A stretch of DNA of 64,000 bases, taken from the NCBI RefSeq assembly GCF_900114995.1, contig NZ_FOUX01000001.1:1426001-1490000 (forward strand). Direction: 5' to 3'. The position numbers and the translations under genes are program-made. Under the pieces are notes generated by a model. It was not told the DNA's origin. It saw nothing but the letters and a program-made list of their open reading frames with translations, and ran no database searches. Shown piece after piece: positions 7,910 through 17,010 of this stretch (position 1 is its first letter; each line of letters starts with the position of its first letter). The stretch is from Chitinophaga sp. YR627. GTDB taxonomy: Bacteria > Bacteroidota > Bacteroidia > Chitinophagales > Chitinophagaceae.

Positions 7910-8854
7910 ATGAAACAACCTGGACAGCATATTATTAACTCCTTGCTAGAAAAGCATTCTCTTGGTATCCTTACACCGGAAGAAAGATTATTGCTGGAAA
8001 AATGGTATGCTGATTTCCCGCAACAGGAGCAAGTATGGGCCGACACCACAGAAAAAACAGCCATGAAAGATGCGCTGAAAGCTGAGATATTTGAAACGAT
8101 CGCTGCTGAAGACGTACGTACGATAAAACCGCCCGTACGACGCATCTGGTGGCAGGCGGCGGCAGTCATTGCTGCACTGGCCGTTATATCGTTTTTATAC
8201 AGCAGGAGAGCTCCGGAATATGAAGTCGTAACGGCTGCCGCGGGTAAAGGCATCGTCAGACTGCAATTGCCGGATCAATCCGAAATGTGGCTGGAACCCG
8301 GCACTGTTGTTCGTTACCCAAAGGATTTCGGTAAACGGAACCGCGAACTGGAGCTGGAAGATGGAATGGCCTTTTTCTCCGTAAAGGAACAAACGGAATA
8401 TCCCTTTATAGTGAACATACCAGGCGGTGTACAGGCAAAAGTGCTTGGAACTGGTTTCACTGTAAAGAAATATGCACAGTCGGCGGACGTAGCCGTAATG
8501 GTGAACTCCGGTGCCGTACAGGTGACTGATAGTACCGGTGTATTAGGTATATTCAAAGGCGGACAGCAACTACATTACCTGCTGACCAGCCATACCGCTA
8601 CCCGGACGGCAGAGCCCGTGGAGGACTGGCGCGAGGGTAATCTGTCCGTCAGTGACGCATCTTTTCAGGAAATAGCCCGTATCCTGGAAAACCGTTACGG
8701 ATTGCAGGTGACGTTTAATGCGGCCAGTGTGGCGTCCTACCGCTTTACGCTCCGTATCAACAGGCAAGACACTGCTGCAGACGTGTTGGAGATGTTGAAA
8801 GATATCAGCGGACTGGCATACACACTCACCGGAAATAAGGTGATCATACAGTAA
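7910..8854 (+). CDS. FecR-family anti-sigma factor / signal transducer
   Basis: 314 residues. The N-terminal cytoplasmic anti-sigma region (LEKHSLGILTPEERLLLEKWY, residues 13-33) is followed by one membrane helix at about 80-98 (IWWQAAAVIAALAVISFLY), a periplasmic FecR domain (QLPDQSEMWLEPGTVVRYP onwards), and a C-terminal DUF4974 domain (FTLRINRQDTAADVLEML). It should hold the sigma factor at 7284 and relay a signal from the STN domain of the next receptor. It sits 59 bp after sigma and 33 bp before the receptor. Confidence 0.93.
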   Translation: MKQPGQHIINSLLEKHSLGILTPEERLLLEKWYADFPQQEQVWADTTEKTAMKDALKAEIFETIAAEDVRTIKPPVRRIWWQAAAVIAALAVISFLYSRRAPEYEVVTAAAGKGIVRLQLPDQSEMWLEPGTVVRYPKDFGKRNRELELEDGMAFFSVKEQTEYPFIVNIPGGVQAKVLGTGFTVKKYAQSADVAVMVNSGAVQVTDSTGVLGIFKGGQQLHYLLTSHTATRTAEPVEDWREGNLSVSDASFQEIARILENRYGLQVTFNAASVASYRFTLRINRQDTAADVLEMLKDISGLAYTLTGNKVIIQ

Positions 8855-8887
8855 TACCTGATACATATTGTTTAACAAACGGCTGCA

Positions 8888-11551
8888 ATGGCGGCAGGGA
8901 AACCTATGTTCCTACAAAAAGTAACTATGCGTCATTTTATAACTGTTTATTTATTATTCGCCTGGCTGACTGTCAATGCACAGAATGCCGGTCAGAAACT
9001 TAGCATCAATATCCCGGCAGGTTCTCTGGAAGCTACGCTGAAGCTGCTGGAACAGCAAAGCCGGACGCCCATATCCTACGAGCTTACACGAGTAAGAGGG
9101 ATACAGGTGAAAGCACACCTTTACATAGATACACCGCTGGAGAAAATCCTGACGGATATCCTGAAAGGCACGCCACTGGATTATAAACAGAAAGGTGGCA
9201 ACATCCTTATCATCGCACGGCCCGCCAGTGTTAACACTTTGAGCGGTTTCATCGAAGATGCGGTAAGCGGAGAAAAACTGATCGGCGTTTCAATTATAAT
9301 GACGCAGCTGCAGGGAGGTACAACGACAAACAACTATGGTTTTTATAGTATTACCGTACCCGGTGATTCATTACGTCTTCAGATATCCTATATCGGATAT
9401 AGCCGGCTGGATACTGTTATCAGTATGAATGGTGATCCGCGTATTAATTTTAAGTTACACACGGGTAGCAGGCAACTGGAAGCTGTTACGGTAAGCGGAA
9501 CGCGCACAATACGGATACAGGAATCGTCACAGATGAGTAGTATCAATCTGCCCGCTGCTCAGGTACGTTCACTGCCCCGTCTGTTGGGAGAACCGGATCT
9601 GCTGAAAGCTTTACAGCTGATGCCTGGTGTCAAACAGGGAACAGAAGGTTCCAGCGCCCTGCTGATCCGTGGTGGAACACCTGATCAGAACCTGATATTA
9701 CTGGACGGGGCGCCCTTATATCATCCGATGCACCTGCTGGGTATCTTTTCGACATTCAATACCAGCGTGCTTAAAGATGTAACACTGTATAAAGGGGCGT
9801 TTCCGGCTCGTTATGGCGGCAGACTGTCATCCGTGGTTGATATCTCCACCAAAGATGGTAATCTGTATGAACACCATGGAGAGTTTTCAGTAGGGCTGCT
9901 GTCTACACAACTAACGCTGGAAGGGCCACTGAAAAAGGGGAAAACATCCTATGTGATATCCGGACGCCGGTCTTACCCTGATCTGATTGCCAGTCCGCTG
10001 GTAAAAAGCTCACAGGAAGATCTGCAGAAATTCAGCCTTTTTTTCTATGACCTGAATGCAAAAATCCATCATCAGTTTTCTGAAAGGGACAAACTTTACC
10101 TGAGCTTTTACATGGGGAAGGATAAACTCAGGATCCGGGACCGGTACTCGGATGATATTGAAGGCCCGACAGATAACTATGATTTATCAGATCTCAATAT
10201 TCAATGGGGAAACATCACCGGCACCTTACGATGGACGCATGTTATTTCTCCGAAGCTTTTTGCTAACACCATGCTGATAGGCAGTAGCTATAAATTCAGT
10301 ACCGGTATTCATACAGAAAATAAATACGATTCCGATGCCAGCAGCAATACATTGAAGTTAAATTCTGGTATACGTGATTATGGTATCAAGACAGACATAG
10401 ATTATCGCCCCATGCCAGCACACGCTATAAAGATGGGAGCGGCTTATATGTATCGCAGGTTTACACCGGGTATCATTCATATGAAGCAGACGGAAGGGGA
10501 TGAAACAACACAGGATTCGGTGAATAATAACCGTAATATTCCGGCCGGTGAAATGGACCTGTATGCAGAAGATGACTGGGAAATCACATCTCGTCTGAAA
10601 CTAAATGCGGGATTCCACCTGAGTGGATTCAGTGTGCAGGATCACTTTTATCATTCTCTGCAGCCGCGCGCCAGTATGCGCTTCCTGCTGCCGGGAGACT
10701 GGGGTTTAAAAGCCTCCTATACGCGCATGACACAGTACATTCATCTGTTGGCCAACAACTCTATTTCATTGCCTACAGATCTCTGGGTACCTGCCACAAA
10801 GAAGGTCGCCCCACAGCAGGCAGACCAGTTTGCGCTGGGACTTGCCCGTAATGTGTTCCGCAACAGATACGAATTTTCTGCGGAGGTCTATTACAAGAAA
10901 ATGCGTCAGGTAGCAGAGTATAAAGACGGTGCAGAATATCTAACAACCAGCAAAGGAGATACCTGGCAGGAACAGATTGCCTCCGGTACCGGCAGATCTT
11001 ACGGACTGGAAGTGTTGCTGCAGAAGAAGACAGGCCGGCTGACCGGCTGGCTGGGATATACCTGGGCTGTCTCAGATCGTAATATTCCAGGTGTCAATTA
11101 TGGTCATACGTTCTATTATAAATATGACCGCCGGCACGATTTCCACCTGGTGACGATTTACAAGCTGAGAAAGAACATCGAGCTTTCTGGTAGCTGGACC
11201 TATCAGTCAGCATCTCCTTTTACGGTTCCTGTGGCGCGTTATGAAGGAACTACCGGGCCGGTGTCGCCGAATGATCCGAATAACTGGCCGCCGACCGTCG
11301 ACTATATCAATAACCGGAATAATGTTAGGATTGCCGCCTATCATCGTCTTGATCTTGGCGTCAATTTTATCAAACAGAAGAAGAACGGAAATGTACGGAC
11401 CTGGAATATCAGTGCATTGAATGCATATAACAGGATGAATCCATTCTTCTATTACGTGAAAAATTATTCGGATAATAATGCGAAAGTCACACTTAACGGC
11501 CTCGTGTTATTGCCACTTACACCAAGCTTTTCTTATAGTTTAAAATTTTAA
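8888..11551 (+). CDS. TonB-dependent receptor with STN signalling domain
   Basis: 887 residues. A signal peptide (best read from the internal ATG at 8927, MRHFITVYLLFAWLTVNAQ) precedes an STN domain (LSINIPAGSLEATLKLLEQQ), a carboxypeptidase-D-like beta sandwich (LSGFIEDAVSGEKLIGVSI), the plug (LLIRGGTPDQNLILLDGAPLY) and the beta-barrel, which ends in the aromatic FSYSLKF. It is an outer-membrane active transporter; the STN domain marks it as the sensor for the FecR/sigma pair upstream. It overlaps nothing and is followed 2 bp later by a DUF4249 lipoprotein. Starts at 8888, 8906 and 8927 are all possible. Substrate unknown; no SusD partner. Confidence 0.92.
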   Translation: MAAGKPMFLQKVTMRHFITVYLLFAWLTVNAQNAGQKLSINIPAGSLEATLKLLEQQSRTPISYELTRVRGIQVKAHLYIDTPLEKILTDILKGTPLDYKQKGGNILIIARPASVNTLSGFIEDAVSGEKLIGVSIIMTQLQGGTTTNNYGFYSITVPGDSLRLQISYIGYSRLDTVISMNGDPRINFKLHTGSRQLEAVTVSGTRTIRIQESSQMSSINLPAAQVRSLPRLLGEPDLLKALQLMPGVKQGTEGSSALLIRGGTPDQNLILLDGAPLYHPMHLLGIFSTFNTSVLKDVTLYKGAFPARYGGRLSSVVDISTKDGNLYEHHGEFSVGLLSTQLTLEGPLKKGKTSYVISGRRSYPDLIASPLVKSSQEDLQKFSLFFYDLNAKIHHQFSERDKLYLSFYMGKDKLRIRDRYSDDIEGPTDNYDLSDLNIQWGNITGTLRWTHVISPKLFANTMLIGSSYKFSTGIHTENKYDSDASSNTLKLNSGIRDYGIKTDIDYRPMPAHAIKMGAAYMYRRFTPGIIHMKQTEGDETTQDSVNNNRNIPAGEMDLYAEDDWEITSRLKLNAGFHLSGFSVQDHFYHSLQPRASMRFLLPGDWGLKASYTRMTQYIHLLANNSISLPTDLWVPATKKVAPQQADQFALGLARNVFRNRYEFSAEVYYKKMRQVAEYKDGAEYLTTSKGDTWQEQIASGTGRSYGLEVLLQKKTGRLTGWLGYTWAVSDRNIPGVNYGHTFYYKYDRRHDFHLVTIYKLRKNIELSGSWTYQSASPFTVPVARYEGTTGPVSPNDPNNWPPTVDYINNRNNVRIAAYHRLDLGVNFIKQKKNGNVRTWNISALNAYNRMNPFFYYVKNYSDNNAKVTLNGLVLLPLTPSFSYSLKF

Positions 11552-11553
11552 GT

Positions 11554-12423
11554 ATGCAGATAAAAGTCGTGTTGCTGTTGTTATTTGTATTCACCATTAG
11601 TGCCTGCGAAAGATCTTTTAATGTATCTATTCCGGAAGAATCCAATAAGCCGGTGCTGAACCTGCTGATGAATAAAGATAGTGTAATGATTGCCAGAGTT
11701 AGTTTATCTGCGCGCCTGAATGACAAGGGGCCACGGGAGATTAAAGACGCTGTTGTTAATCTTTATGAAGACGGTAATTTTAAAGAAACACTGACATCCT
11801 ACGTTCAGTCAGAGCGGACCTATTACCGCAGCAAGACACTCGCAAAAGCCGGTGCGACATACCGGGTGTCGGCGGCTGTTCGCGGATATGAAGAGATTTC
11901 CGGCAGTGACAAGGTTCCTGATACCGTGGCTATTGAAGGACTGAAGATGACCGTTACGCAAACTGACGCCTGGGGGAAAAAGGTCGCTATAAATGTTCAG
12001 CTACACGATGATCCGGCTGTACAAAACTATTACCGTATAAGATTGTACCAGTTGGTTGATTATGAAAATGGCATAGGAGATACTGTACATTTGAAATTCC
12101 CGCAATACTTTGAAACAGGTGAACCTGGTCTGCCTATACTGGAAGACGACTCACGTAGTGAATTCTATACAACAGACGCGTTGTTTAATGGCCGTAGTCC
12201 GGTGTTTGTGTTAAAAGCAGACTTGTATAGCAATTTTAAAAGTCTGATCGTAGAAATTAGTTCGCTTACTTATGATAGCTATAATTATCTGAACAGCGCT
12301 TACCTGGCACGCGAGAAAAATGATGATGGTCTGTCGGAGCAGGTGATTGTGTATAACAACATTATAAAAGGATTTGGTATTGTTGGCGGTGTGGCGCAAC
12401 GGGAGTATGAGTTGCGGCAGTGA
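11554..12423 (+). CDS. DUF4249 outer-membrane lipoprotein
   Basis: 289 residues with a lipoprotein signal (LFVFTISAC) and the DUF4249 pattern: KPVLNLLMNKDSVMIARVSLS, then INVQLHDDPAVQNYYRIRLY, and a C-terminal EISSLTYDSYNYLNSAYLA. DUF4249 proteins are almost always encoded directly after an STN-type TonB receptor, as here (2-bp gap), and are thought to be surface partners that bind or deliver the receptor's substrate. That role is inference from context. Confidence 0.88.
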   Translation: MQIKVVLLLLFVFTISACERSFNVSIPEESNKPVLNLLMNKDSVMIARVSLSARLNDKGPREIKDAVVNLYEDGNFKETLTSYVQSERTYYRSKTLAKAGATYRVSAAVRGYEEISGSDKVPDTVAIEGLKMTVTQTDAWGKKVAINVQLHDDPAVQNYYRIRLYQLVDYENGIGDTVHLKFPQYFETGEPGLPILEDDSRSEFYTTDALFNGRSPVFVLKADLYSNFKSLIVEISSLTYDSYNYLNSAYLAREKNDDGLSEQVIVYNNIIKGFGIVGGVAQREYELRQ

Positions 12424-12426
12424 ATG

Positions 12427-12442
12427 TGTCCGCTTCCGGACA
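12427..12442. promoter_or_regulatory. TGTCCG-N4-CGGACA dyad upstream of a permease
   Basis: A perfect 6-4-6 inverted repeat, TGTCCGCTTCCGGACA, lies 121 bp before the permease start at 12563. The other permease of this family in the window has TGTTCATATGCGGACA at 61375-61390, the same half-sites and spacing. This suggests a shared regulator site, perhaps for a sigma-54 activator. No convincing -24/-12 element follows it here. Confidence 0.45.
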
Positions 12443-12562
12443 TGACAATGCCAAAAGCGGCCATTTTGATTCAATAGCTGTATTTGTAAGTGGTTAAAAA
12501 TGAGTGGATTGTCGTTTTTGTATCGTTTTTGATGCATACATACCCAATAATCCAGTCCAGTT

Positions 12563-14965
12563 ATGCTTAAAAACTATCTCAAAACCGCTTTCCGTAGTCT
12601 TTGGCGCAACAAGCGCTATGCATTACTTAACATCACCGGTCTTACCCTGGGTATCACGGTTTGTCTGGTGATCTATGTGATCATTCAGTACGAGCAAAGC
12701 TTTGATACCTTCCATACAAAGAAAGACCGGATCTATAGAGTGCTGACGGTATCGCCGGGGGAAGAGGGTAATACTAACTATACACAGGCTGTACCTTTTC
12801 CCATACCGACTGTATTGCCAAATGACTTTACAGAGTTCGAAAAGGTAACTGGTATTGTGCAAATGGGCAAGCGACTGGTGACGCTGGAAGACGGGAAGGG
12901 CAATATTCAGCAGAAGTTCAAACCACTGGTATACTTCCTGCAGCCTTCGTTCTTTGACATATTTGATTATAAATGGTTAGCCGGCAATAAGGCCACTGCC
13001 CTGAATGATCCCAATGCGACCGTGCTGGCACGGTCCACTGCGGAGAAGTATTTTGGCGACTGGCATAAAGCGATGGGAAAGGTTATCCGGCTGGATCAGC
13101 AGTTTAATCTGACTGTGACCGGCATACTGGAAGACCCGCCTAAAAACACGGAGTTTCAATTTGAGATGGTGGCGACTTATGCCATGATGAAAATAAATGA
13201 GATAAAGGATTGGGTAACGATAGACGACATTCATAGCTGTTATGTGTTGTTGCGCCCAGGACAGGATGTGGCGAAGATCGACGAGCGGCTGGTCACTTTT
13301 TCGAAGAAGTACAAAGACCCGAAAAACAAGGCTACGCACATGCTGCAATCGCTGGCTGGCGTGCATTCAGATAAACGTACAGGGAACTATATCGGTCGAG
13401 TGGTACCACCAGAACGGATAAGGATGCTGTGGATGATCGCCGCATTTATCCTGCTGATCGCCTGTGTGAACTTCATCAATCTGGCCACTGCACAAGCTGT
13501 GAATCGCGCTCGTGAGATTGGTGTACGTAAAGTACTCGGCAGTAACCGCTGGCAGCTACAGACGCAGTTTCTGTCTGAAACAGCCATTCTTGTGTTGCTT
13601 TCATTACAACTGGCGATGATATTGGCATTAGGTATACTACCGTTCATCAGCAGCGTAATGAGTCTGCCACTGGGAGCAGGTATGCTGACAACCGGAAACG
13701 TATATATGTTGCTGCTTGCCATCTTCCTGGTCGTTACCTTCCTGGCAGGCTTTTATCCTTCTATCGTGGTGGCAGCATTCAATCCGATCAATGCACTAAA
13801 AAGCAGGATTGCGGCAGGCAGAAAGACAGGAGGTATTTCCCTGCGCAGGGGACTGGTGGTATTCCAGTTTATTATTACACAGGCGCTGATCATCGGTACG
13901 CTCATTATCCTGCAACAGATGAACTACTTTCACAGCCAATCCATGGGTTTTACCCGGGAAGCCATTGTGAATGTACCTTTCCGTAATGATAGTGCAGGCA
14001 ACGCAAAGATCCCGTATCTCAGGGATCAGCTGGAACATATCAAAGGTATACAGGAAGTGAGTTTTTCGGATGCAGCGCCTTCAAGTGATGGTAACTGGTG
14101 GACAGGCTTCAAATTTGATCATCAGGCAGAAGATGTGAAGTTCGCTTCTGTTACCCGCTGGGTGGATTATAATTTTATCAGCACATATGATATCAAACTC
14201 GTAGCAGGTCGTAACCTCACCCGCACAGACTCCGTACGGGAGTTCCTCGTGAATGAAACGCTTGTACAGAAATTAGGGCTCAAACCGGCAGATGTGCTCA
14301 ATAAGGAAATGGATGTATGGGATGGAAGGATCAAGGGGCCCATTGTAGGAGTGGTCAGGGATTTTACCGCTGGTACACTGAAAGAAGCAATGGCGCCTGT
14401 ATTCATGAGTAATATCAAACGACGTTTCAGTAACGCAGGTATCAGACTGGCAGCAGGGGCCGATGCACAGGCTTCCATGAAAGCGATTGAAAAACTCTGG
14501 AATGATAACTTCCCGGAACAGATCTTTGAATACCAGTTCCTGGATCAAAAAGTAGCAGAATATTACAGAGAAGAACGTCAGCTGGCGCATTTGTACGAGA
14601 TCTTTGCAGGTATCGCGATCTTCCTCAGTTGCCTGGGATTATACGGTCTGGCTTCATTCATGGCTGTACAACGGGTAAAGGAAGTAGGTGTCCGCAAAGT
14701 ATTAGGGGCAACACCGGCGCATATCGTATATCTCTTCTCGAAAGAGTTTATGCTGCTGATAGGTATCGCTTTTGTGATAGCAGCCCCGCTGGTATGGTAC
14801 TTTATGCATAACTGGCTCAATAATTTCGTGAACCGGGTAGATATTAACTGGGAGGTGTTTGTAGCGGGAGGTATAGCGGCTCTTATTATCGCTTTGCTAA
14901 CGGTGAGTTCACAAGCTCTCAGGGCAGCTATGATGGACCCGGTGAATAGCTTGAAAGCGGATTAA
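12563..14965 (+). CDS. ABC transporter permease, MacB/FtsX type
   Basis: 800 residues (MLKNYLKTAFRSLWRNKRYA) built as two MacB-periplasmic-core/FtsX units: helix near 20-40, a periplasmic domain, three helices (about 285-420), a second helix near 440, a second periplasmic domain, then three final helices. The conserved GVRKVLG occurs twice (REIGVRKVLGSNRW, KEVGVRKVLGATPAH), marking the two FtsX domains. Proteins of this type work with a separate MacB-like ATPase in export or mechanotransmission; no ATPase gene is adjacent. A paralogue is at 58845-61262. Regulated, possibly, through the dyad at 12427-12442. Confidence 0.9.
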   Translation: MLKNYLKTAFRSLWRNKRYALLNITGLTLGITVCLVIYVIIQYEQSFDTFHTKKDRIYRVLTVSPGEEGNTNYTQAVPFPIPTVLPNDFTEFEKVTGIVQMGKRLVTLEDGKGNIQQKFKPLVYFLQPSFFDIFDYKWLAGNKATALNDPNATVLARSTAEKYFGDWHKAMGKVIRLDQQFNLTVTGILEDPPKNTEFQFEMVATYAMMKINEIKDWVTIDDIHSCYVLLRPGQDVAKIDERLVTFSKKYKDPKNKATHMLQSLAGVHSDKRTGNYIGRVVPPERIRMLWMIAAFILLIACVNFINLATAQAVNRAREIGVRKVLGSNRWQLQTQFLSETAILVLLSLQLAMILALGILPFISSVMSLPLGAGMLTTGNVYMLLLAIFLVVTFLAGFYPSIVVAAFNPINALKSRIAAGRKTGGISLRRGLVVFQFIITQALIIGTLIILQQMNYFHSQSMGFTREAIVNVPFRNDSAGNAKIPYLRDQLEHIKGIQEVSFSDAAPSSDGNWWTGFKFDHQAEDVKFASVTRWVDYNFISTYDIKLVAGRNLTRTDSVREFLVNETLVQKLGLKPADVLNKEMDVWDGRIKGPIVGVVRDFTAGTLKEAMAPVFMSNIKRRFSNAGIRLAAGADAQASMKAIEKLWNDNFPEQIFEYQFLDQKVAEYYREERQLAHLYEIFAGIAIFLSCLGLYGLASFMAVQRVKEVGVRKVLGATPAHIVYLFSKEFMLLIGIAFVIAAPLVWYFMHNWLNNFVNRVDINWEVFVAGGIAALIIALLTVSSQALRAAMMDPVNSLKAD

Positions 14966-14975
14966 TGGATATGGT

Positions 14976-15011
14976 GCATGTCTATCCGCCGACCAGGTGG
15001 ATAGAACATGC
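14976..15011 (+). terminator. Hairpin after the permease gene
   Basis: GCATGTCTATCC (14976-14987) pairs with GGATAGAACATGC (14999-15011) with one bulged base and an 11-nt loop, starting 11 bp after the permease stop. There is no T-run, so a factor-independent terminator is possible but not proven. Confidence 0.4.
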
Positions 15012-15045
15012 AACCAGTCTCTTTTCGGGAATCAGTCTTTGTTTT

Positions 15046-15098
15046 CATGAATCATATTCATGTGATTTCGGGAGATAGTATATCGTATTCCCGATATA
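15046..15098. promoter_or_regulatory. Two dyads upstream of an AraC gene
   Basis: CATGAAT-CAT-ATTCATG (15046-15062) and TATATCG-N6-CGATATA (15079-15098) are perfect 7-base inverted repeats in the 257-bp gap before the AraC gene at 15223. They could be operators. A -7-like TATCTTTA follows at 15110-15117 with no -33 partner. Nothing else was seen in this gap. Confidence 0.35.
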
Positions 15099-15222
15099 TC
15101 GGTGCTTTATATCTTTAGTGGCTATCTATATCGTTGAATAATAATAAATTAAGGTGTGGTATACGGTTTGAAATATAGTTATGGAGAATACTACGCGTAT
15201 CACTTCATGATCAATAACCGTT

Positions 15223-16083
15223 ATGCAAAGCAGAGTCACAATCTATACCATCAACCAGGACCTATACAATGGGGTCGAAATTTTCACAGGACCCGGTATC
15301 CAACATTGGAGTATTGAGCGTTTTTATAAAGGAAGCTGTTTAGCGAAAGATCATCTGCTTCTTTTTATTGAAGCAGGTCAGTTAGACATACAATTTGGGC
15401 ATACGCTTTATCATGTAGAAAAGCAACAATTTGTTTTTGTAAGGAAAGACACCTGCTTTCGCTATGAGTCATGCGCTGACCCCTTAAGCATGATTGTATT
15501 TGAACTAAAGTATGATATCATTGTCGGATTCGTTACCATGCTTAATCTTCAGACACAGGGAGAGGGTAACTGTTTGCCGTTGCTCGCCGGTGATACCAGT
15601 GAGCTATTAAGAGGGTATATGTCTTCATTGCAACTTTATTTTAGTCAACATCCCAGCCTTTCCGCCAGCCTTATCAGAATGAAGCTGATCGAACTCCTGA
15701 TCTGTTTATCTGCTAATGACCGGCATTTTTTTGACCAACTGTTGTTTGTAAAGGACAATGTCCGTCCTGATATTACCCGTCTGGTGGAGGAAAATCTGAC
15801 GAACGCCATTTCACTCAATCAACTCGCGCGATTAGCAGGTAGAAGTGTTTCAAGTTTAAGAAGGGATTTTATTTCTACCTATAATATGCCTCCATCCCGT
15901 TGGATACGGCAAAAGAAACTGGAAAGAGCAAAAGAACTGCTGGTGAATACGGATATGACAGTAACAAGTATCTGCTATACACTGGGATTTGAAAGTGTGG
16001 CCCACTTTTCAAGGGCCTTTAAATCCTATTTCCGCCATTCACCGTCCGGACTGAGAGAGGGGACTTCGGTGGCAACTACCTGA
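15223..16083 (+). CDS. AraC-family transcriptional regulator
   Basis: 286 residues. The N-terminal half (HLLLFIEAGQLDIQFGHTLYHVEKQQFVFV) is a cupin-like domain of the kind found in ExsA-type regulators. The C-terminal half is an AraC domain (LNQLARLAGRSVSSLRRDF and ICYTLGFESVAHFSRAFKSYFRHSPSGLR). It is followed 52 bp later by a pirin gene in the same direction, a common pairing, so pirin is a likely target or co-transcribed partner. Two dyads upstream may be its own control sites. Confidence 0.88.
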   Translation: MQSRVTIYTINQDLYNGVEIFTGPGIQHWSIERFYKGSCLAKDHLLLFIEAGQLDIQFGHTLYHVEKQQFVFVRKDTCFRYESCADPLSMIVFELKYDIIVGFVTMLNLQTQGEGNCLPLLAGDTSELLRGYMSSLQLYFSQHPSLSASLIRMKLIELLICLSANDRHFFDQLLFVKDNVRPDITRLVEENLTNAISLNQLARLAGRSVSSLRRDFISTYNMPPSRWIRQKKLERAKELLVNTDMTVTSICYTLGFESVAHFSRAFKSYFRHSPSGLREGTSVATT

Positions 16084-16135
16084 TTGAAAAGAGCATTTTT
16101 CAATAACCTTCAACTGATCATAAATAATAATTCCA

Positions 16136-16993
16136 ATGTACACACGCACAATCGTACAATTGGTGGAAAGTCCACTACATCGCGGTTTTCTGGGCGAAGG
16201 ACATGTGGCGGCGGCTGTTATCAACGCGACTGATTTTTTTCAGACCGATCCTTTTATTTTATTGATGGATGATCGCCTTGACCTTGCCGGTAGGCCTCCT
16301 GTTGGAGGACCACATCCGCATGCAGGTTTTGAGACCGTTACACTTGTCTTAAAGGGGGATGAGCATGACTGGATAACGGGCAGTCTGGAACTGATGACTG
16401 CCGGAAAAGGCATAATTCATTCGGAAACCATCAGCGTGGATAGCAGCCTGCGTATTTTGCAATTATGGCTTGTGTTAGCACCAGAGAAAAGATGGATAGA
16501 GCCTGCCTGGCAACAATTATTACCCTCCGTGGTACCCACAATAAAGACAGCACAGCTGGATATCAGGGTGTATAGTGGTAACAGCAACGGTGTCAGCTCG
16601 CCACTTCGGAATAATACCCCGTTGATACTGGTAGATGTGATGATGGAGCAGGGCGCTTCATTTACACAGATTCTTCCCGCAGCCTATAATGCATTTGTTT
16701 ACGTAATCGAAGGACATATATCTGTTGGCGAAACAAGTATTGGCGCCGGACAGGCCGGATGGCTGAACATACCTGCCGGGAGAGGGGATAGCGAAATCAT
16801 AATCAATACCGCCGGACAGGAGGCCCGGATTGTTTTGTATGCAGCCGAACCTCACCATGTCCCCGTTGTCAACCATGGGCCTTTTATTGGCGATTCCCAG
16901 GAAGATATTGCCCGTTTGTATAAGGAGTACCGGGAAGGGCATCTGCCTCATTTGAATGAGCTGCCAGAGAGCAGTAAGATCGTATATAAATAG
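16136..16993 (+). CDS. Pirin family protein
   Basis: 285 residues, bicupin. The metal ligands expected of pirin are present: H60 and H62 in PHPHAGFETVT, and H95 and E97 in GKGIIHSE. Pirins bind Fe or other metals; some have quercetin 2,3-dioxygenase activity. The stretch between the two ligand pairs is about nine residues shorter than in typical pirins: after VLKGDEHDWI the sequence goes straight to LELMTAGKG, lacking the usual loop and GDVQW segment. The C-terminal cupin (about 170-255) is normal in outline. It is co-directional with the AraC gene upstream and converges on the response regulator gene. Confidence 0.88.
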   Translation: MYTRTIVQLVESPLHRGFLGEGHVAAAVINATDFFQTDPFILLMDDRLDLAGRPPVGGPHPHAGFETVTLVLKGDEHDWITGSLELMTAGKGIIHSETISVDSSLRILQLWLVLAPEKRWIEPAWQQLLPSVVPTIKTAQLDIRVYSGNSNGVSSPLRNNTPLILVDVMMEQGASFTQILPAAYNAFVYVIEGHISVGETSIGAGQAGWLNIPAGRGDSEIIINTAGQEARIVLYAAEPHHVPVVNHGPFIGDSQEDIARLYKEYREGHLPHLNELPESSKIVYK

Positions 16994-17010
16994 GCCTGTA
17001 GCCTGGATGG

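Noticed and set aside
12563-14965. Complete MacAB-type efflux operon
   Set aside because: No MacB-like ATPase or membrane-fusion protein gene is adjacent to this or to the paralogue at 58845.
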